A stretch of DNA of 64,000 bases from Acetobacteraceae bacterium (GCA_947474705.1 CANJJS010000003.1:59407-123406); one strand, 5' to 3'; counted from the stretch's first letter, positions 43,850 through 52,947 are shown. Made by a program: numbers and translations. The notes: generated from the letters alone by a model not told the origin.

Positions 43850-45454
43850 GTGATCCCAGTCCCGTCCGCGATCCGTTCCGTCGCGCGGTTATTTCTTCTC
43901 GCCGCGGGTTTGTGCGCGGTGGCGTTGCCCGCTTTGGCGCAGAAGCAGGGTGGCGTCTTGCGGGTCACGCATCGCGACAGTCCCAGCAGCATGTCGATTC
44001 ACGAGGAAGGCACGATCTCGGTGTCCGCGCCGATGATGGGCGTGTTCAACAACCTGGTGTTGTTCGATCAGCACAAGCCGCAGAACAGCCTCGACGGGAT
44101 CGTGCCGGAACTGGCGAAGAGCTGGGCCTGGAGCGCGGATGGCAAGCAACTGACCTTCGCGCTGCGCGACGATGTGAAATGGCACGATGGGAAACCGTTT
44201 ACCTCGGCCGATGTGAAGTGCACGTTCGATTTGCTGGCGGGGACGGCGAAGGAGAACTTCAAACTCAATTTCCGCAAGGGCTGGTATGCCAACGTGGAGA
44301 GCGTGAGCGTGTCCGGTCCGCATGAGGCGGTGCTGCACCTGAAGCGGCCGCAGCCGGGTCTGTTGGCGTTGCTGGCGTCGGGGTTGACGCCGATGTATCC
44401 GTGCCACGTGTCGCCTCGCGACATGCGGCAGGCGCCGGTTGGGACGGGGCCGTTCAAATTCGTCGAATATCGGGCGAACCAGAGCATCAAGCTGGTGCGT
44501 AATCCGAATTACTGGAAGCCGGGCCTGCCATATCTGGACGGCGTGGAATGGACGATCATTCCGAACCGCTCGACCGCGATTTTGGCGTTTGTCGCCGGTA
44601 AGTTCGACATGACCTTCCCGTACGAGATCACCGTGCCGCTGGTGGCGGATGTGAAGAAGCAGATGCCGGACGCGATGTGCGACATCTCGCCATTGAACGT
44701 GGCGGCCAATGTGCTGATGAACCCGTCGCCGCCGTTCGACGATCTGGACATGCGGCGCGCGGTCGCGATGACGCTGGACCGGAAGGGGTTCGTCGACATC
44801 ATGACCGACGGGAAGGGCGATATCGGCGGGGCGATGCAGCCTCTGCCGGAGGGGCGCTGGGGCATGCCCGCCGAAATGCAGCGCGCGATGCCGGGTTACG
44901 ATCCCGACGTCGCGGCCAGCCGGGAAAAGGCGCGCGCGATCATGGTGGCGCATGGCTATGGGCCCGCCAAACGGCTGTCGCTGAAGCTCGCCACGCGCAA
45001 TCTGCCGGCGTATCGCGATGCCTCGGTCATTCTGATCAGCCAGTTGAAGGAGATTTACATCGACGCGGAACTGGAACTGGTGGAGACGGCGATCTGGGTG
45101 CCGAAGCTGATCCGCCGCGAGTATCAGATCGCGTTGAGCATGGTCGGCAACGGGGTGGACGATCCCGACCAGAATTATCCGGAAAACTACGTCTGCGGGT
45201 CCCGCACCTATATGGATTATTGCAACAAGGATCTGGATGCCCTGGTGTTGCGGCAATCGATGGAAGCCGATCAGACGAAGCGGAAGGAGATCGCCTGGGA
45301 GATCGACCGCAAGATCACCGGCGAAGCGGTGCGGCCAATGATCTATTACCTGCGGGGCGGCACCTGCTGGCGGCCCGAGGTGAAGAACATGACCATCATG
45401 GTCAACAGCATCTTCAACGGCTGGCGCTGGGAAGACGTTTGGCTGGATCGCTGA
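43850..45454 (+). CDS. Extracellular solute-binding protein family 5, orphan
   Basis: A 534-residue periplasmic binding protein; GTG 43850 with GAGG nine bases upstream starts a normal signal peptide (IRSVARLFLLAAGLCAVALP, then ALAQ). SBP_bac_5 markers: ALRDDVKWHDGKPFTSADVKCTFD, GTGPFKFVEYRANQSI, YLDGVEWTIIPN and DMRRAVAMTLDRKGF. No matching permease or ATPase genes are adjacent; it precedes a TRAP binding-protein gene on the same strand by 132 bp. Ligand unknown. Confidence 0.93.
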   Translation: MIPVPSAIRSVARLFLLAAGLCAVALPALAQKQGGVLRVTHRDSPSSMSIHEEGTISVSAPMMGVFNNLVLFDQHKPQNSLDGIVPELAKSWAWSADGKQLTFALRDDVKWHDGKPFTSADVKCTFDLLAGTAKENFKLNFRKGWYANVESVSVSGPHEAVLHLKRPQPGLLALLASGLTPMYPCHVSPRDMRQAPVGTGPFKFVEYRANQSIKLVRNPNYWKPGLPYLDGVEWTIIPNRSTAILAFVAGKFDMTFPYEITVPLVADVKKQMPDAMCDISPLNVAANVLMNPSPPFDDLDMRRAVAMTLDRKGFVDIMTDGKGDIGGAMQPLPEGRWGMPAEMQRAMPGYDPDVAASREKARAIMVAHGYGPAKRLSLKLATRNLPAYRDASVILISQLKEIYIDAELELVETAIWVPKLIRREYQIALSMVGNGVDDPDQNYPENYVCGSRTYMDYCNKDLDALVLRQSMEADQTKRKEIAWEIDRKITGEAVRPMIYYLRGGTCWRPEVKNMTIMVNSIFNGWRWEDVWLDR

Positions 45455-45586
45455 GCGCCGGTTGGTCCCGCCGGACGCCCATCTGGCGTTGGCGGCGGGG
45501 CCGTGACAACGTTCCGGCTCATATGCAACGAACCGATCCGCGGCCGGACCGACCGGCGCGCGGTCAGACAGGGAGGAGTTTTCATC

Positions 45587-46690
45587 ATGGATCGCCGTAA
45601 TTTCGTCTCCAAAGCCGGCGTGGGAACCGCCGCCGTGGCGGCCGCGAGCGTGCTCGCCGCGCCCGCGATCGCGCAGTCGATGCCGGAGGTGAAATGGCGC
45701 ATCACCTCCAGCTTCCCGAAGTCGCTGGACACGCTGTATGGCGGGCTGGAGCAGTTCGCGAAGGTCATCGGCGAGATGTCGGACGGGAAGTTCCAGATCC
45801 GGACCTTCGCGGCGGGCGAGATCGTGCCGGGCCTGCAAGTGGCCGACGCGGTGCAGAACGGCACGGTCGAGGCGGGGCAAACGGCCGCCTATTACTATTT
45901 CGGCAAGGACCCGAGCTTCGTGTTCGAAACCGGTCTGCCGTTCAGCATGAACCAGCGCCAGTACATGGCGTGGATTCAGTTCGGTGGCGGCCGGGAACTG
46001 ATCGACGAGTTCAACAAGCAATACAACATCGTCAGCATGCCGCTGGGCGGCACCGGCGCGCAGATGGGCGGCTGGTTCCGTAAGGAAATCAACACGGTCG
46101 AGGACCTGAAAGGCCTGAAAATGCGGGTCGGCGGGTTCACCGGTCTGATCCTGCAAAAGCTGGGTGTGATTCCGCAGCAGATCGCGGGCGGCGACATTTA
46201 TCCGGCGCTGGAAAAAGGCACGATCGACGCCTGCGAATGGGTCGGGCCGTACGACGACGAGAAGTTCGGGTTCCAGAAGGTCGCGAAATATTATTACTAT
46301 CCGGGCTGGTGGGAAGGCGCGGCCTGGACCTCGCTGTTCGTCAACGCGAAGCAGTGGGAGATGCTGCCGAAGCCATATAAGGCGATGATGGAAACCGCTT
46401 CGTCGATGGTGTCGTTTTCGATGCTGGCGAAATACGACGCGGTGAACCCGCCGGCACTGCGGCGTCTGGTCGCGGGGGGCACGGTGTTGAAGCCGTTCTC
46501 CCGGCCGGTGCTGGAAGCCTGTTTCGACGCGTCGTACCAGTTGTTCGACGAGGTCGCGGCGAAGAACCCGATGTTCAAGAAGATGTACGAAAGCCTGAAG
46601 ACGTTCCGGACCGATCAGAACCTGTGGTTCCGGGTCGCGGAGAACACCTTCGACAATTTCAACTTCGCGATGTCGGCGCGCGGGCGTTAA
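45587..46690 (+). CDS. dctP: TRAP transporter solute-binding protein (DctP/TakP type)
   Basis: A 367-residue periplasmic binding protein. ATG 45587 has GGGAGGAG eight bases upstream; the N-terminus MDRRNFVSKAGVGTAAVAAA with a twin-arginine motif and cleavage after AIAQ suggests Tat export. The body (VKWRITSSFPKSLDTLYGGL, GGTGAQMGGWFRKEINTVED, LKGLKMRVGGFTG, ALEKGTIDACEWVGPYDDEKFG) matches the subfamily that binds 2-oxo acids, lactate or similar monocarboxylates (TakP-like, WVGPYDD). It is followed by a strong terminator and converges on its permease genes dctM and dctQ. Confidence 0.93.
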   Translation: MDRRNFVSKAGVGTAAVAAASVLAAPAIAQSMPEVKWRITSSFPKSLDTLYGGLEQFAKVIGEMSDGKFQIRTFAAGEIVPGLQVADAVQNGTVEAGQTAAYYYFGKDPSFVFETGLPFSMNQRQYMAWIQFGGGRELIDEFNKQYNIVSMPLGGTGAQMGGWFRKEINTVEDLKGLKMRVGGFTGLILQKLGVIPQQIAGGDIYPALEKGTIDACEWVGPYDDEKFGFQKVAKYYYYPGWWEGAAWTSLFVNAKQWEMLPKPYKAMMETASSMVSFSMLAKYDAVNPPALRRLVAGGTVLKPFSRPVLEACFDASYQLFDEVAAKNPMFKKMYESLKTFRTDQNLWFRVAENTFDNFNFAMSARGR

Positions 46691-46707
46691 TCCCGGCGCG
46701 CGAGGTC

Positions 46708-46745
46708 AAAGCCCAGCTCCCTTCGCGGGGAGCTGGGCTTTTTTT
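46708..46745 (+). terminator. Rho-independent terminator of dctP
   Basis: Fourteen-base perfect arms AAAGCCCAGCTCCC (46708-46721) and complement (46728-46741) with a six-base loop containing TTCG, followed by a T-run to 46745. The DctM stop is at 46747, so the same hairpin could also end minus-strand transcription, though only three U follow there. Confidence 0.9.
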
Positions 46746-46746
46746 G

Positions 46747-48351
46747 TCATTTGGGCTTGAAGCCGAAATCCGGGGGCGCGTTGCCCTCGGTGTCGTTGGG
46801 CGCCATCAACTCGATCTTCACGGAATTGGGATCGACCTTCGGGGTGTTGTCCAGGAAGACCGTGACCGTGACCGGGAAGGCGATGACCAGCACGACCATG
46901 ATCACCTGCAGGACAACCCAGGGCATGGCGCCCCAGTAAATGTCAGAGCTTTTGATTTCCTTCGGCACTACGCTGCGGAGATAGAACAGCGCGAAGCCGA
47001 AGGGCGGGTGCATGAAGGACGTCTGCATGTTCACGCACAGCATCACGCCGAACCAGACCAACGCGGCGTCGGCGCCGACCACTGGGGCCAGCAGCTTTTG
47101 CGCCACGGGCGCCAGCATCGGCACCACGATGAAGGCGATTTCGAAGAAGTCCAGGAAGAACGCCAGGAAGAAGATGAACAGGTTGACGGCGACCAGGAAT
47201 CCCCAGACCCCGCCGGGGAGGTTGGACATCAGGTGCTCGACCCAGCGATTGCCGTCGACGCCCTGAAAGGTGATGGAAAAGCAGGTCGCGCCGATCAGGA
47301 TGAAGGTCACCATTGCGGTGACCCGCATGGTCACACGCAGGGCCTCGACGATCGGGTCGCGCAATTCCCGAAGCTGCCAGCCGCGCCAGCACAGCCAGAT
47401 GATTCCGGCGAACATCAGGGTGAAGCACAGCCGGAACAGCGGCACGCCCCAGTCCAGAAGGCCGAACAGGCAGCCAGCCAAGGCGGCGCCGGTGCCTCCG
47501 ATGAAGGCGATCTTGTCCAGCCGGGTCATCGGCGCGTTGCGCACGACCGCCAGAACGATGGCGCCGACCGTGCCCATCGCGCCGGCCTCGGTGGGGGTCG
47601 CGAGGCCCATCATGATCGTGCCGAGCACCAGGAAGATCAGCGCGCCGGAGGGGACGATGCCCCACAGGCTTTTCTCGATCAGCGGCCAGCCGTGCAGGGT
47701 GCGGGGGACCGGCGGGAGGTGATCGGGTTTCACGAGGCCGAGCACGAAGGTGTAACCGGCGAACAGCGCGATCTGCGCCAGCGACGGGCCCCAGGCGCCG
47801 AGATACATGTCGCCGACGGATTTGCCGAGCTGGTCGGCCAGCACCACCAGCACCAGCGATGGCGGCACGAGTTGTGTGATCGTGCCGGACGCCGCGAGGA
47901 CTCCGGTGGCGTAACGGGTATTGTAGTTGTGGCGCATCATCACGGGCATCGTGATCATCGCCATCGCGATGACCTGCGCCGCGACCGTGCCGGTGATGGC
48001 GCCAAGAATGAACCCGACAATGATCGTGGAATAACCAAGGCCGCCGCGGACCGGGCCAAACAACTGGCCCATGGATTCAAGCATGTCCTCGGCGAGTCCG
48101 CATTTTTCCAGGATCGCGCCCATGAAGGTAAAGAACGGGATCGCGAGCAGGAGTTCGTTGGCGAGGATCGAGCCGAAGACACGCCCAGGGATGGCCTGGA
48201 GAAAATTGAGGTCGAAGTAGCCAAGGTAAATGGAGATCATTCCGAAGAACAATCCGACGGCGCCCAACGAGAAGCTGACGGGATAGCCGAACAGCATGAA
48301 CACCACGAGGCCGGCGAACATCAGCACCGGCATGAATTCGAGCAGGGTCAT
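46747..48351 (-). CDS. dctM: TRAP transporter large permease (DctM)
   Basis: A 534-residue integral membrane protein with about 12-14 helices; start ATG 48351 (MTLLEFMPVLMFAGLVVFML) overlaps the dctQ stop as ATGA, while longer in-frame starts lie inside dctQ. Seen: AIPFFTFMGAILEKCGLAEDML, GLGYSTIIVGFILGAITGTVAA and ATPTEAGAMGTVGA, typical of the ion transporter superfamily. It is longer than the usual ~430 residues because of an insertion around residues 280-360 (LDWGVPLFRLCFTLMFAGII...), as in TakP-type large permeases. Confidence 0.94.
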   Translation of the reverse strand: MTLLEFMPVLMFAGLVVFMLFGYPVSFSLGAVGLFFGMISIYLGYFDLNFLQAIPGRVFGSILANELLLAIPFFTFMGAILEKCGLAEDMLESMGQLFGPVRGGLGYSTIIVGFILGAITGTVAAQVIAMAMITMPVMMRHNYNTRYATGVLAASGTITQLVPPSLVLVVLADQLGKSVGDMYLGAWGPSLAQIALFAGYTFVLGLVKPDHLPPVPRTLHGWPLIEKSLWGIVPSGALIFLVLGTIMMGLATPTEAGAMGTVGAIVLAVVRNAPMTRLDKIAFIGGTGAALAGCLFGLLDWGVPLFRLCFTLMFAGIIWLCWRGWQLRELRDPIVEALRVTMRVTAMVTFILIGATCFSITFQGVDGNRWVEHLMSNLPGGVWGFLVAVNLFIFFLAFFLDFFEIAFIVVPMLAPVAQKLLAPVVGADAALVWFGVMLCVNMQTSFMHPPFGFALFYLRSVVPKEIKSSDIYWGAMPWVVLQVIMVVLVIAFPVTVTVFLDNTPKVDPNSVKIELMAPNDTEGNAPPDFGFKPK

Positions 48352-48893
48352 TGCACGGGCCTCTCGTAATGCGCCTCGAGTTCGGGGACCCGGATGCCGC
48401 GCAGGGCGGCGATGCGTTTGATCAGCTCGGACACGCCTTGCAGCGCGACCAGCACGAAACCGGCGGGGATGACGAATTTGATCGGCCAGCGGATCAGGCC
48501 GCCGGCGTTGCCGGAGGCTTCCGAAATCCGGAACGATTGCATGAAGAACGGCCAGCTCAACCAGCACAGCAACAAGCACATGGGCATAAGGAACAGCACG
48601 GTGCCGATGACATCGACCCAAAGCTGGCCGCGTTCGGTCAGGCGCATGTAGAAAATGTCGACGCGCACGTGTTCGTTCCGGCGCAGGGTATAAGACGCGC
48701 CGAACATCACGATGACGGCGAACATATACCACTGGATTTCCAGCCAGGCGTTCGAACTGTAATCGTAAGCGTAGCGAATCATCGCGTTGCCGCCGCTGAC
48801 GAGGCAGGCCGCGAGGACCAGCCAGTCGCAGACCGCGCCGATTTTCTGGTTCAGCGCGTCGATTTTCGCACTGAAAGACAGGAGCGCTTGCAT
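48348..48893 (-). CDS. dctQ: TRAP transporter small permease (DctQ)
   Basis: A 181-residue membrane protein with four predicted helices and the family motif EIQWYMFAVIVMFGASYTLRRNEHVRVDIF. GGGGAGG precedes the ATG at 48893. It is translationally coupled to dctM. The promoter must lie in the repeat-rich region 48894-49274, which is unusual. Confidence 0.93.
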   Translation of the reverse strand: MQALLSFSAKIDALNQKIGAVCDWLVLAACLVSGGNAMIRYAYDYSSNAWLEIQWYMFAVIVMFGASYTLRRNEHVRVDIFYMRLTERGQLWVDVIGTVLFLMPMCLLLCWLSWPFFMQSFRISEASGNAGGLIRWPIKFVIPAGFVLVALQGVSELIKRIAALRGIRVPELEAHYERPVQ

Positions 48894-48980
48894 TGGACCT
48901 CCCCGGTGACCGCGCCGTGACGGTGCTCTCTACGGGCTTGGCCCGCGCGGTGCAAACGGTGGGCGGGGCGCGGTGGATAC

Positions 48981-49053
48981 GCTGGGGCTTTGCCCCAGAC
49001 CCCACGAGGGCTCCGCCCTTCGAACCCGCCAAGGGCTCGCCCTTGGAACCCCG
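48981..49053 (+). repeat. Dispersed GC-rich palindromic repeat, copy A
   Basis: Starts GCTGGGGCTTTGCCCCAGAC and contains CGCCCTTCGAACCC and AAGGGCTCGCCCTTGG. Nearly the same sequence is at 63883-63953, and a reverse-orientation relative is at 49143-49212. Each unit contains several short hairpins (GGGGC..GCCCC, AGGG..CCCT, CAAGGGC..GCCCTTG). It occupies the 381-bp gene-free stretch 48894-49274. Confidence 0.8.
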
Positions 49054-49056
49054 GGG

Positions 49057-49130
49057 TGGTGGGTTGTTAAGGGAGGGCCATGCGAGGCTGTGTCAAGGTC
49101 TGAGTTAGGCCCTCCCTTAACAACCCACCA
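49057..49130. repeat. Perfect 23-bp inverted repeat between copies A and A'
   Basis: Arms 49057-49079 and 49108-49130 (core GGGTTGTTAAGGGAGGGCC) are exact complements with a 28-bp spacer. Together with copies A and A' on either side it makes a nested palindrome of about 230 bp between dctQ and a crotonase gene. Confidence 0.8.
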
Positions 49131-49142
49131 AATCGATCGCGG

Positions 49143-49212
49143 TCCAGGGGACGTTCCCCTGGCGGGGTTCGAAGGGGCAGAGCCCCTCGCGGGGTTTGGG
49201 GCGGAGCCCCAA
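49143..49212 (-). repeat. Dispersed GC-rich palindromic repeat, copy A' (reverse)
   Basis: Reverse complement runs GGGGCTCCGCCCCAAACCCC, then GCGAGGGGCTCTGCCCCTTC, matching copy A in order and spacing though with more differences. Confidence 0.7.
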
Positions 49213-49274
49213 CGCTTCCGCCTCGCCCCGCCCGCTGCTAGCTTCGCGGCCAAATCGAGGGGAGATCGTGTGCC

Positions 49275-50078
49275 ATGGCCGTTGTCGAGACTGAGCGTCA
49301 CGGGCAGATTCTTGTTGTTCGCATGAACCGGCCGGAAGCGTTGAATGCGTTGAACCATGAAATGCGTTCGTTGCTGGCGGAGACCTGGACCGCGTTCCGG
49401 CGCGACGATGGGTTGGAGGTGGCGATTTTCACCGGCTCGGGCCGCGGTTTTTGCGCGGGCGAGGACATGCGGGAATCGCTGAAGGATGGGGCGCCGGGCG
49501 GGCGGCGGCCGGCGATGGAGGACCCATTCATGTCCGGCGCGCTGGAAAAGCCGGTCATCGCCGCGGTCAACGGGTTCGCCATGGGCGGCGGGTTCATGCT
49601 GGTGGAGCGGACCGATCTGCGGCTCGCCGCGCGGACCGCGATTTTCGAGGTGTCGGAGGCCAAGCGCTGGCTGCTGGGCGGGTATAACCACGGCCATATC
49701 GCCAACGTGCCCTATCCGATCGCGATGGAGATGGCGCTCGGGTTCCGGTTCTCGGCGGAGCGGTTTTACGACATCGGCTTTTTGAACCGCGTGACGACGC
49801 CGGAGGATTTGATGCCGGAGGCCCTGAAAATGGCCGAGCACCTTTTGACTCTGCCGCCGGCGTCGCGGGTGAACACGGTGCACATGATGCGTCAGATGCG
49901 GCCAGAGCCGGGCGCGGACATGCAGCGTCTGGCCGCCGCGCTGCACGATCACGGGGCGAAGAGCGATCTGATGGAATCGCGCGCGGCCTTCGCGGCGAAG
50001 CGCAAGCCGGAATTCAAGGGCTGGGACGACCCGGCGGATCGTTACCGGACGCCCACCCTGAACTCTTTGAAGGACTGA
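49275..50078 (+). CDS. Enoyl-CoA hydratase/isomerase (crotonase) family, one catalytic Glu replaced
   Basis: A 267-residue crotonase-fold protein with normal oxyanion segments (RGFCAGEDM, AAVNGFAMGGGF). The first hydratase glutamate, after GGG, is M108 here, while the second is kept as E128 in EVSEAKRWLLGG. The C-terminal end is longer than usual (KRKPEFKGWDDPADRYRTP). Likely an isomerase, hydrolase or other crotonase activity. GAGGGGAG lies upstream of the ATG. Converges on the DUF427 gene 7 bp away. Confidence 0.9.
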   Translation: MAVVETERHGQILVVRMNRPEALNALNHEMRSLLAETWTAFRRDDGLEVAIFTGSGRGFCAGEDMRESLKDGAPGGRRPAMEDPFMSGALEKPVIAAVNGFAMGGGFMLVERTDLRLAARTAIFEVSEAKRWLLGGYNHGHIANVPYPIAMEMALGFRFSAERFYDIGFLNRVTTPEDLMPEALKMAEHLLTLPPASRVNTVHMMRQMRPEPGADMQRLAAALHDHGAKSDLMESRAAFAAKRKPEFKGWDDPADRYRTPTLNSLKD

Positions 50079-50085
50079 CGCCGGG

Positions 50086-50367
50086 TCAGGCGACCGCGAC
50101 GTCTTTCCAGAAGCCGAAGCGGTCGCGCACCTGTTCCATTTTGGGTTGCGGGGCCTCGTACGACCAGGCATTGCGGGCGTGCCGGGCCTCGCCGATCACG
50201 ACGTCGTAGAACTGGACGCCGTGCGGGCAGCGCAGGTCGTCCGCGGTTTTCGGGGATTTTTCCAGCCATTCGCGTTTCACCGCGTCCGGCGGAAAATACG
50301 CGTAGCCGCCGGTGGAGACGATGTCGTCGCTGGTGGCGACGACGCTGCCGTTCAGAGTAGCCCGCAT
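50086..50367 (-). CDS. DUF427 family protein
   Basis: A 93-residue protein of the DUF427 (PF04248) family; ATG 50367 with GGAGG eight bases upstream, in preference to an in-frame start at 50436. Seen: the family's YAYFPPDAVKREWL, CPHGVQFYDVV (usually CpyKG.a.Yydv) and NAWSYEAPQP, ending in DRFGFWKDVAV (usually iaFy...v). Function unknown; the fold is a small beta-barrel. Confidence 0.85.
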   Translation of the reverse strand: MRATLNGSVVATSDDIVSTGGYAYFPPDAVKREWLEKSPKTADDLRCPHGVQFYDVVIGEARHARNAWSYEAPQPKMEQVRDRFGFWKDVAVA

Positions 50368-50416
50368 GCCTGTGTCCTCCTGGTTTTGGCGTGGCGCATG
50401 ATAACGGGAAACCGCC

Positions 50417-51085
50417 TCAGTGGTAGCGATCGCCATGCAGGTCCGTTCGCCGCACCGCTCCCGGCGGGTGCGGTTCCTGGGCCTGGCCGTAATGCACCTG
50501 ATGGCGCGTGCGATAGGCGACCGAGGCGCGGTCGACGAAGGCCATGGGGGTGCCGGCCTCGCGGAGGACGCGCCACAGGAACTGATCGGTTTCGGCGGCT
50601 TTTTCCTGCGGTTCGAGAACCCAGGAAATGAGGTGCCTGAAGGCGGAGCGGAAGACGACGATGCAACTGGTGTCGATGAAGACGTGACCGTCCACGGTGG
50701 GACATTTAATCATGGGCGTGCCGTCGAGCCGGTGCAGCATCCGCGACGAGGCCACGGCGCCCAGTCCCGCGCGGCTGGCGATGTCAGTCAGAAACGCCAG
50801 ATGATCGGCGTAATACCAGTTGTCGGCATCCAGAAACGCGATCGCGTCCGCGTCCTGCGCCATCGCGTTGTAACACCCGATCAGTCTGGGCGTGTTGCCG
50901 TAATCCCGGTAATTTCGTTGCAACACGATATGGGTGCCCTGGAAATCGGGGATTTGGGCGGGTTCGGTGCCGTCGCAGACGAGGATGTGCCGGGCGGGCA
51001 CGGTCTGCGCCTTCACGCTGGCATGCGCGTTCAGCAGCCATTCCCTGTTTTCCTGGAAGTAAGGCGTCACCACGCAAATCTTCAT
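50417..51085 (-). CDS. Glycosyltransferase family 2-like protein
   Basis: A 222-residue GT-A fold protein; ATG 51085 (MKICVVTPYFQENREWL) is the only start that gives the canonical first strand. The nucleotide-sugar/metal motif is FLDADNW (D86, D88), followed by ADHLAFLTDIASRAGLG and a TDQFLWRVLREAG segment. At 222 residues it is a minimal GT-A domain without membrane helices. It is divergent from ruvC, with 88 bp between starts. Confidence 0.85.
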   Translation of the reverse strand: MKICVVTPYFQENREWLLNAHASVKAQTVPARHILVCDGTEPAQIPDFQGTHIVLQRNYRDYGNTPRLIGCYNAMAQDADAIAFLDADNWYYADHLAFLTDIASRAGLGAVASSRMLHRLDGTPMIKCPTVDGHVFIDTSCIVVFRSAFRHLISWVLEPQEKAAETDQFLWRVLREAGTPMAFVDRASVAYRTRHQVHYGQAQEPHPPGAVRRTDLHGDRYH

Positions 51086-51173
51086 CGAACCGGCCGCTTT
51101 CCCTTGTATGCGACAAATGCCGCGCGGACCGCTTATACCAGTGTCTCGGCATAACGGGGACTGGATTCGCATC

Positions 51174-51713
51174 ATGATCAGGCTGATCGGCCTCGATCCC
51201 GGACTGAGGTTCACCGGCTGGGGTGTCATCGACGTGGACGGTAACCGTCTGCGCCACGTGGCCGATGGCGTGATCGCCACGGACGGTGAAGACTCCGTGC
51301 CGGAACGGCTGAAAACGCTGCACGACGCGTTGATGGCGTTGCTGGCGCGGCTGACGCCCGACGAGGCGGCGGTGGAGGAGACCTACATCAATCGCGGCGG
51401 GGCGTCGTCATTGAAGCTGGGCTATGCGAGGGGTGTGGTGTTGCTGGCGCCCGCGCTGGCGGGGCTGCCGGTGACGGAATACGGCGCGAAGACGGTCAAG
51501 AAATCGGTGGTGGGCACCGGGAACGCCGATAAGAACCAGGTCGAAACGATGGTCCGGCGGCTGCTACCGGCCGCGATGGTGAAGCGCGCCGATGCCTCGG
51601 ACGCGTTGGCGGTGGCGATTTGTCATGCGCATCACCGGGCCTCGCGGTCGATTTGGGCGGCCCAGGGGACGGTTCAGGGGATGGTTCAGGGGCCGGTGAG
51701 GGCGGCGGAATAG
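51174..51713 (+). CDS. ruvC: Crossover junction endodeoxyribonuclease RuvC
   Basis: A 179-residue Holliday-junction resolvase. The catalytic carboxylates are D8 in LIGLDPGLRFTGWGV, E68 in AVEET and D140/D143 in RADASDALAVAICHAH, matching D7, E66, D138 and D141 of the E. coli enzyme. The last ~20 residues (GTVQGMVQGPVRAAE) are an extra tail. ruvA and ruvB are not adjacent in this window. ATG 51174 fits the family N-terminus. Confidence 0.97.
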   Translation: MIRLIGLDPGLRFTGWGVIDVDGNRLRHVADGVIATDGEDSVPERLKTLHDALMALLARLTPDEAAVEETYINRGGASSLKLGYARGVVLLAPALAGLPVTEYGAKTVKKSVVGTGNADKNQVETMVRRLLPAAMVKRADASDALAVAICHAHHRASRSIWAAQGTVQGMVQGPVRAAE

Positions 51714-51909
51714 GGCGGGCGCTTTTCCGAGGGGGCGGTCGCATCGCGAGGGATCGGGTACCCAAGCGCAATCGCCGCCGCTCCACCGGGCATGGGCTGT
51801 TTTTGGGTGTGCCAGTGGTGGAGCCGGGCCGCGAGAAAACAATATTCTTGTCAATGACCGCCAAAAAACAGTAGTTTTATCTCCGTGGATCGCAGCCCGG
51901 AGCGAAAAC

Positions 51910-52947
51910 ATGATCTTCCGCCAGATGTTCGACGCGACCTCCTGCACCTACACCTACCTTCTCGCGTCGCGACGGGGTGGCGAGGCCTTGATCGTCGATC
52001 CGGTTCTGGATCGCGTCGACCGGTATGTTCAACTGCTGACCGAGCTCGATCTCCGTTTGGTTAAAGCGGTCGACACGCATCTTCATGCCGATCACATCAC
52101 CGGATTGGGGGCGCTGCGCGATCGCACGCGTTGCATCACCGCGATGGGCGAGCAATCGGGTGTCGATGTCGTTTCCATGCGGCTTTCCGACGGCGACAAG
52201 CTGGCGATCGAGGGGTTGGAGCTCGATGTGGTGTACACGCCGGGACACACCGACGATTCCTATAGTTTTCTGATGGCGGACCGGGTCTTCACGGGCGATA
52301 CGCTGCTGATTCGCGGCACCGGACGCACCGATTTTCAGAACGGCGATCCGCGCGCGCAATATCGGTCGATTTTCGATCGTTTGTTGCGTTTACCCGACGA
52401 AACCTTGGTGTTTCCCGCGCATGATTACAAAGGCGACACGGTCAGCACGATCGCCGAGGAAAAGCGGTTCAATCCGCGGCTCCAGGTCAAATCGGAGGCG
52501 GAATATGTCGCGTTGATGAACGGTTTGAACCTGTCGAACCCCAAGATGATGGATGTCGCGGTTCCCGCCAACATGCGTCAGGGTTTGCATCAGGAGGATG
52601 TCGCGAGGCGTGGGTGGGCGGTGCTGGCCAAGGACGCGATCGCGGCGTTGGGGTCTCCTGACTCGGTTTCGATCGATCTGCGGGAGCGTGCCGAGCGTTT
52701 GAAGAACGGCACGATTCCTGGGGCGCTTCATGCGCCTTATCCCGATCTTCAGGAAAATCTCCGGGAGGGGGGTGTTTTGCACGAGCTGGCGATCGCCACG
52801 GGCAAGCGGCTTCTTTTCTTTTGCGCGTTTGGCGAGCGTTCCGCGATGGCGTTGCGTGCGGCGCGCGATGCCGGTTTGGAAACCGCGTTTCATATCGAGG
52901 GTGGGATCGACGCGTGGAAAAAGGCGGGCGGCCCGATTGTTTCGTGA
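51910..52947 (+). CDS. Persulfide dioxygenase-rhodanese fusion (MBL fold)
   Basis: A 345-residue two-domain protein. Residues 1-230: ETHE1-like metallo-beta-lactamase with THLHADH (H57, H59, D61, H62), H113 in TPGHTDDSY, D130 in FTGDTLL and H171 in PAHDY. Residues ~240-345: rhodanese domain with active-site cysteine C305 in FFCAFGERSAMAL. Such fusions oxidise glutathione persulfide to sulfite and pass sulfane sulfur, protecting against sulfide. The upstream spacer (51714-51909) has an AT-rich stretch with a possible promoter near 51850-51885 but no clear operator. A short terminator follows. Confidence 0.92.
   Translation: MIFRQMFDATSCTYTYLLASRRGGEALIVDPVLDRVDRYVQLLTELDLRLVKAVDTHLHADHITGLGALRDRTRCITAMGEQSGVDVVSMRLSDGDKLAIEGLELDVVYTPGHTDDSYSFLMADRVFTGDTLLIRGTGRTDFQNGDPRAQYRSIFDRLLRLPDETLVFPAHDYKGDTVSTIAEEKRFNPRLQVKSEAEYVALMNGLNLSNPKMMDVAVPANMRQGLHQEDVARRGWAVLAKDAIAALGSPDSVSIDLRERAERLKNGTIPGALHAPYPDLQENLREGGVLHELAIATGKRLLFFCAFGERSAMALRAARDAGLETAFHIEGGIDAWKKAGGPIVS

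Noticed and set aside
43889..46156. 755-codon open frame on the minus strand across the two binding-protein genes
   Set aside because: Antisense to two clear signal-peptide-bearing binding proteins; composition is that of a shadow frame.
46747..49032. 761-residue TRAP permease fused to upstream sequence
   Set aside because: The upstream part overlaps dctQ in another frame; ATG 48351 overlapping the dctQ stop fits the usual dctQ-dctM coupling.
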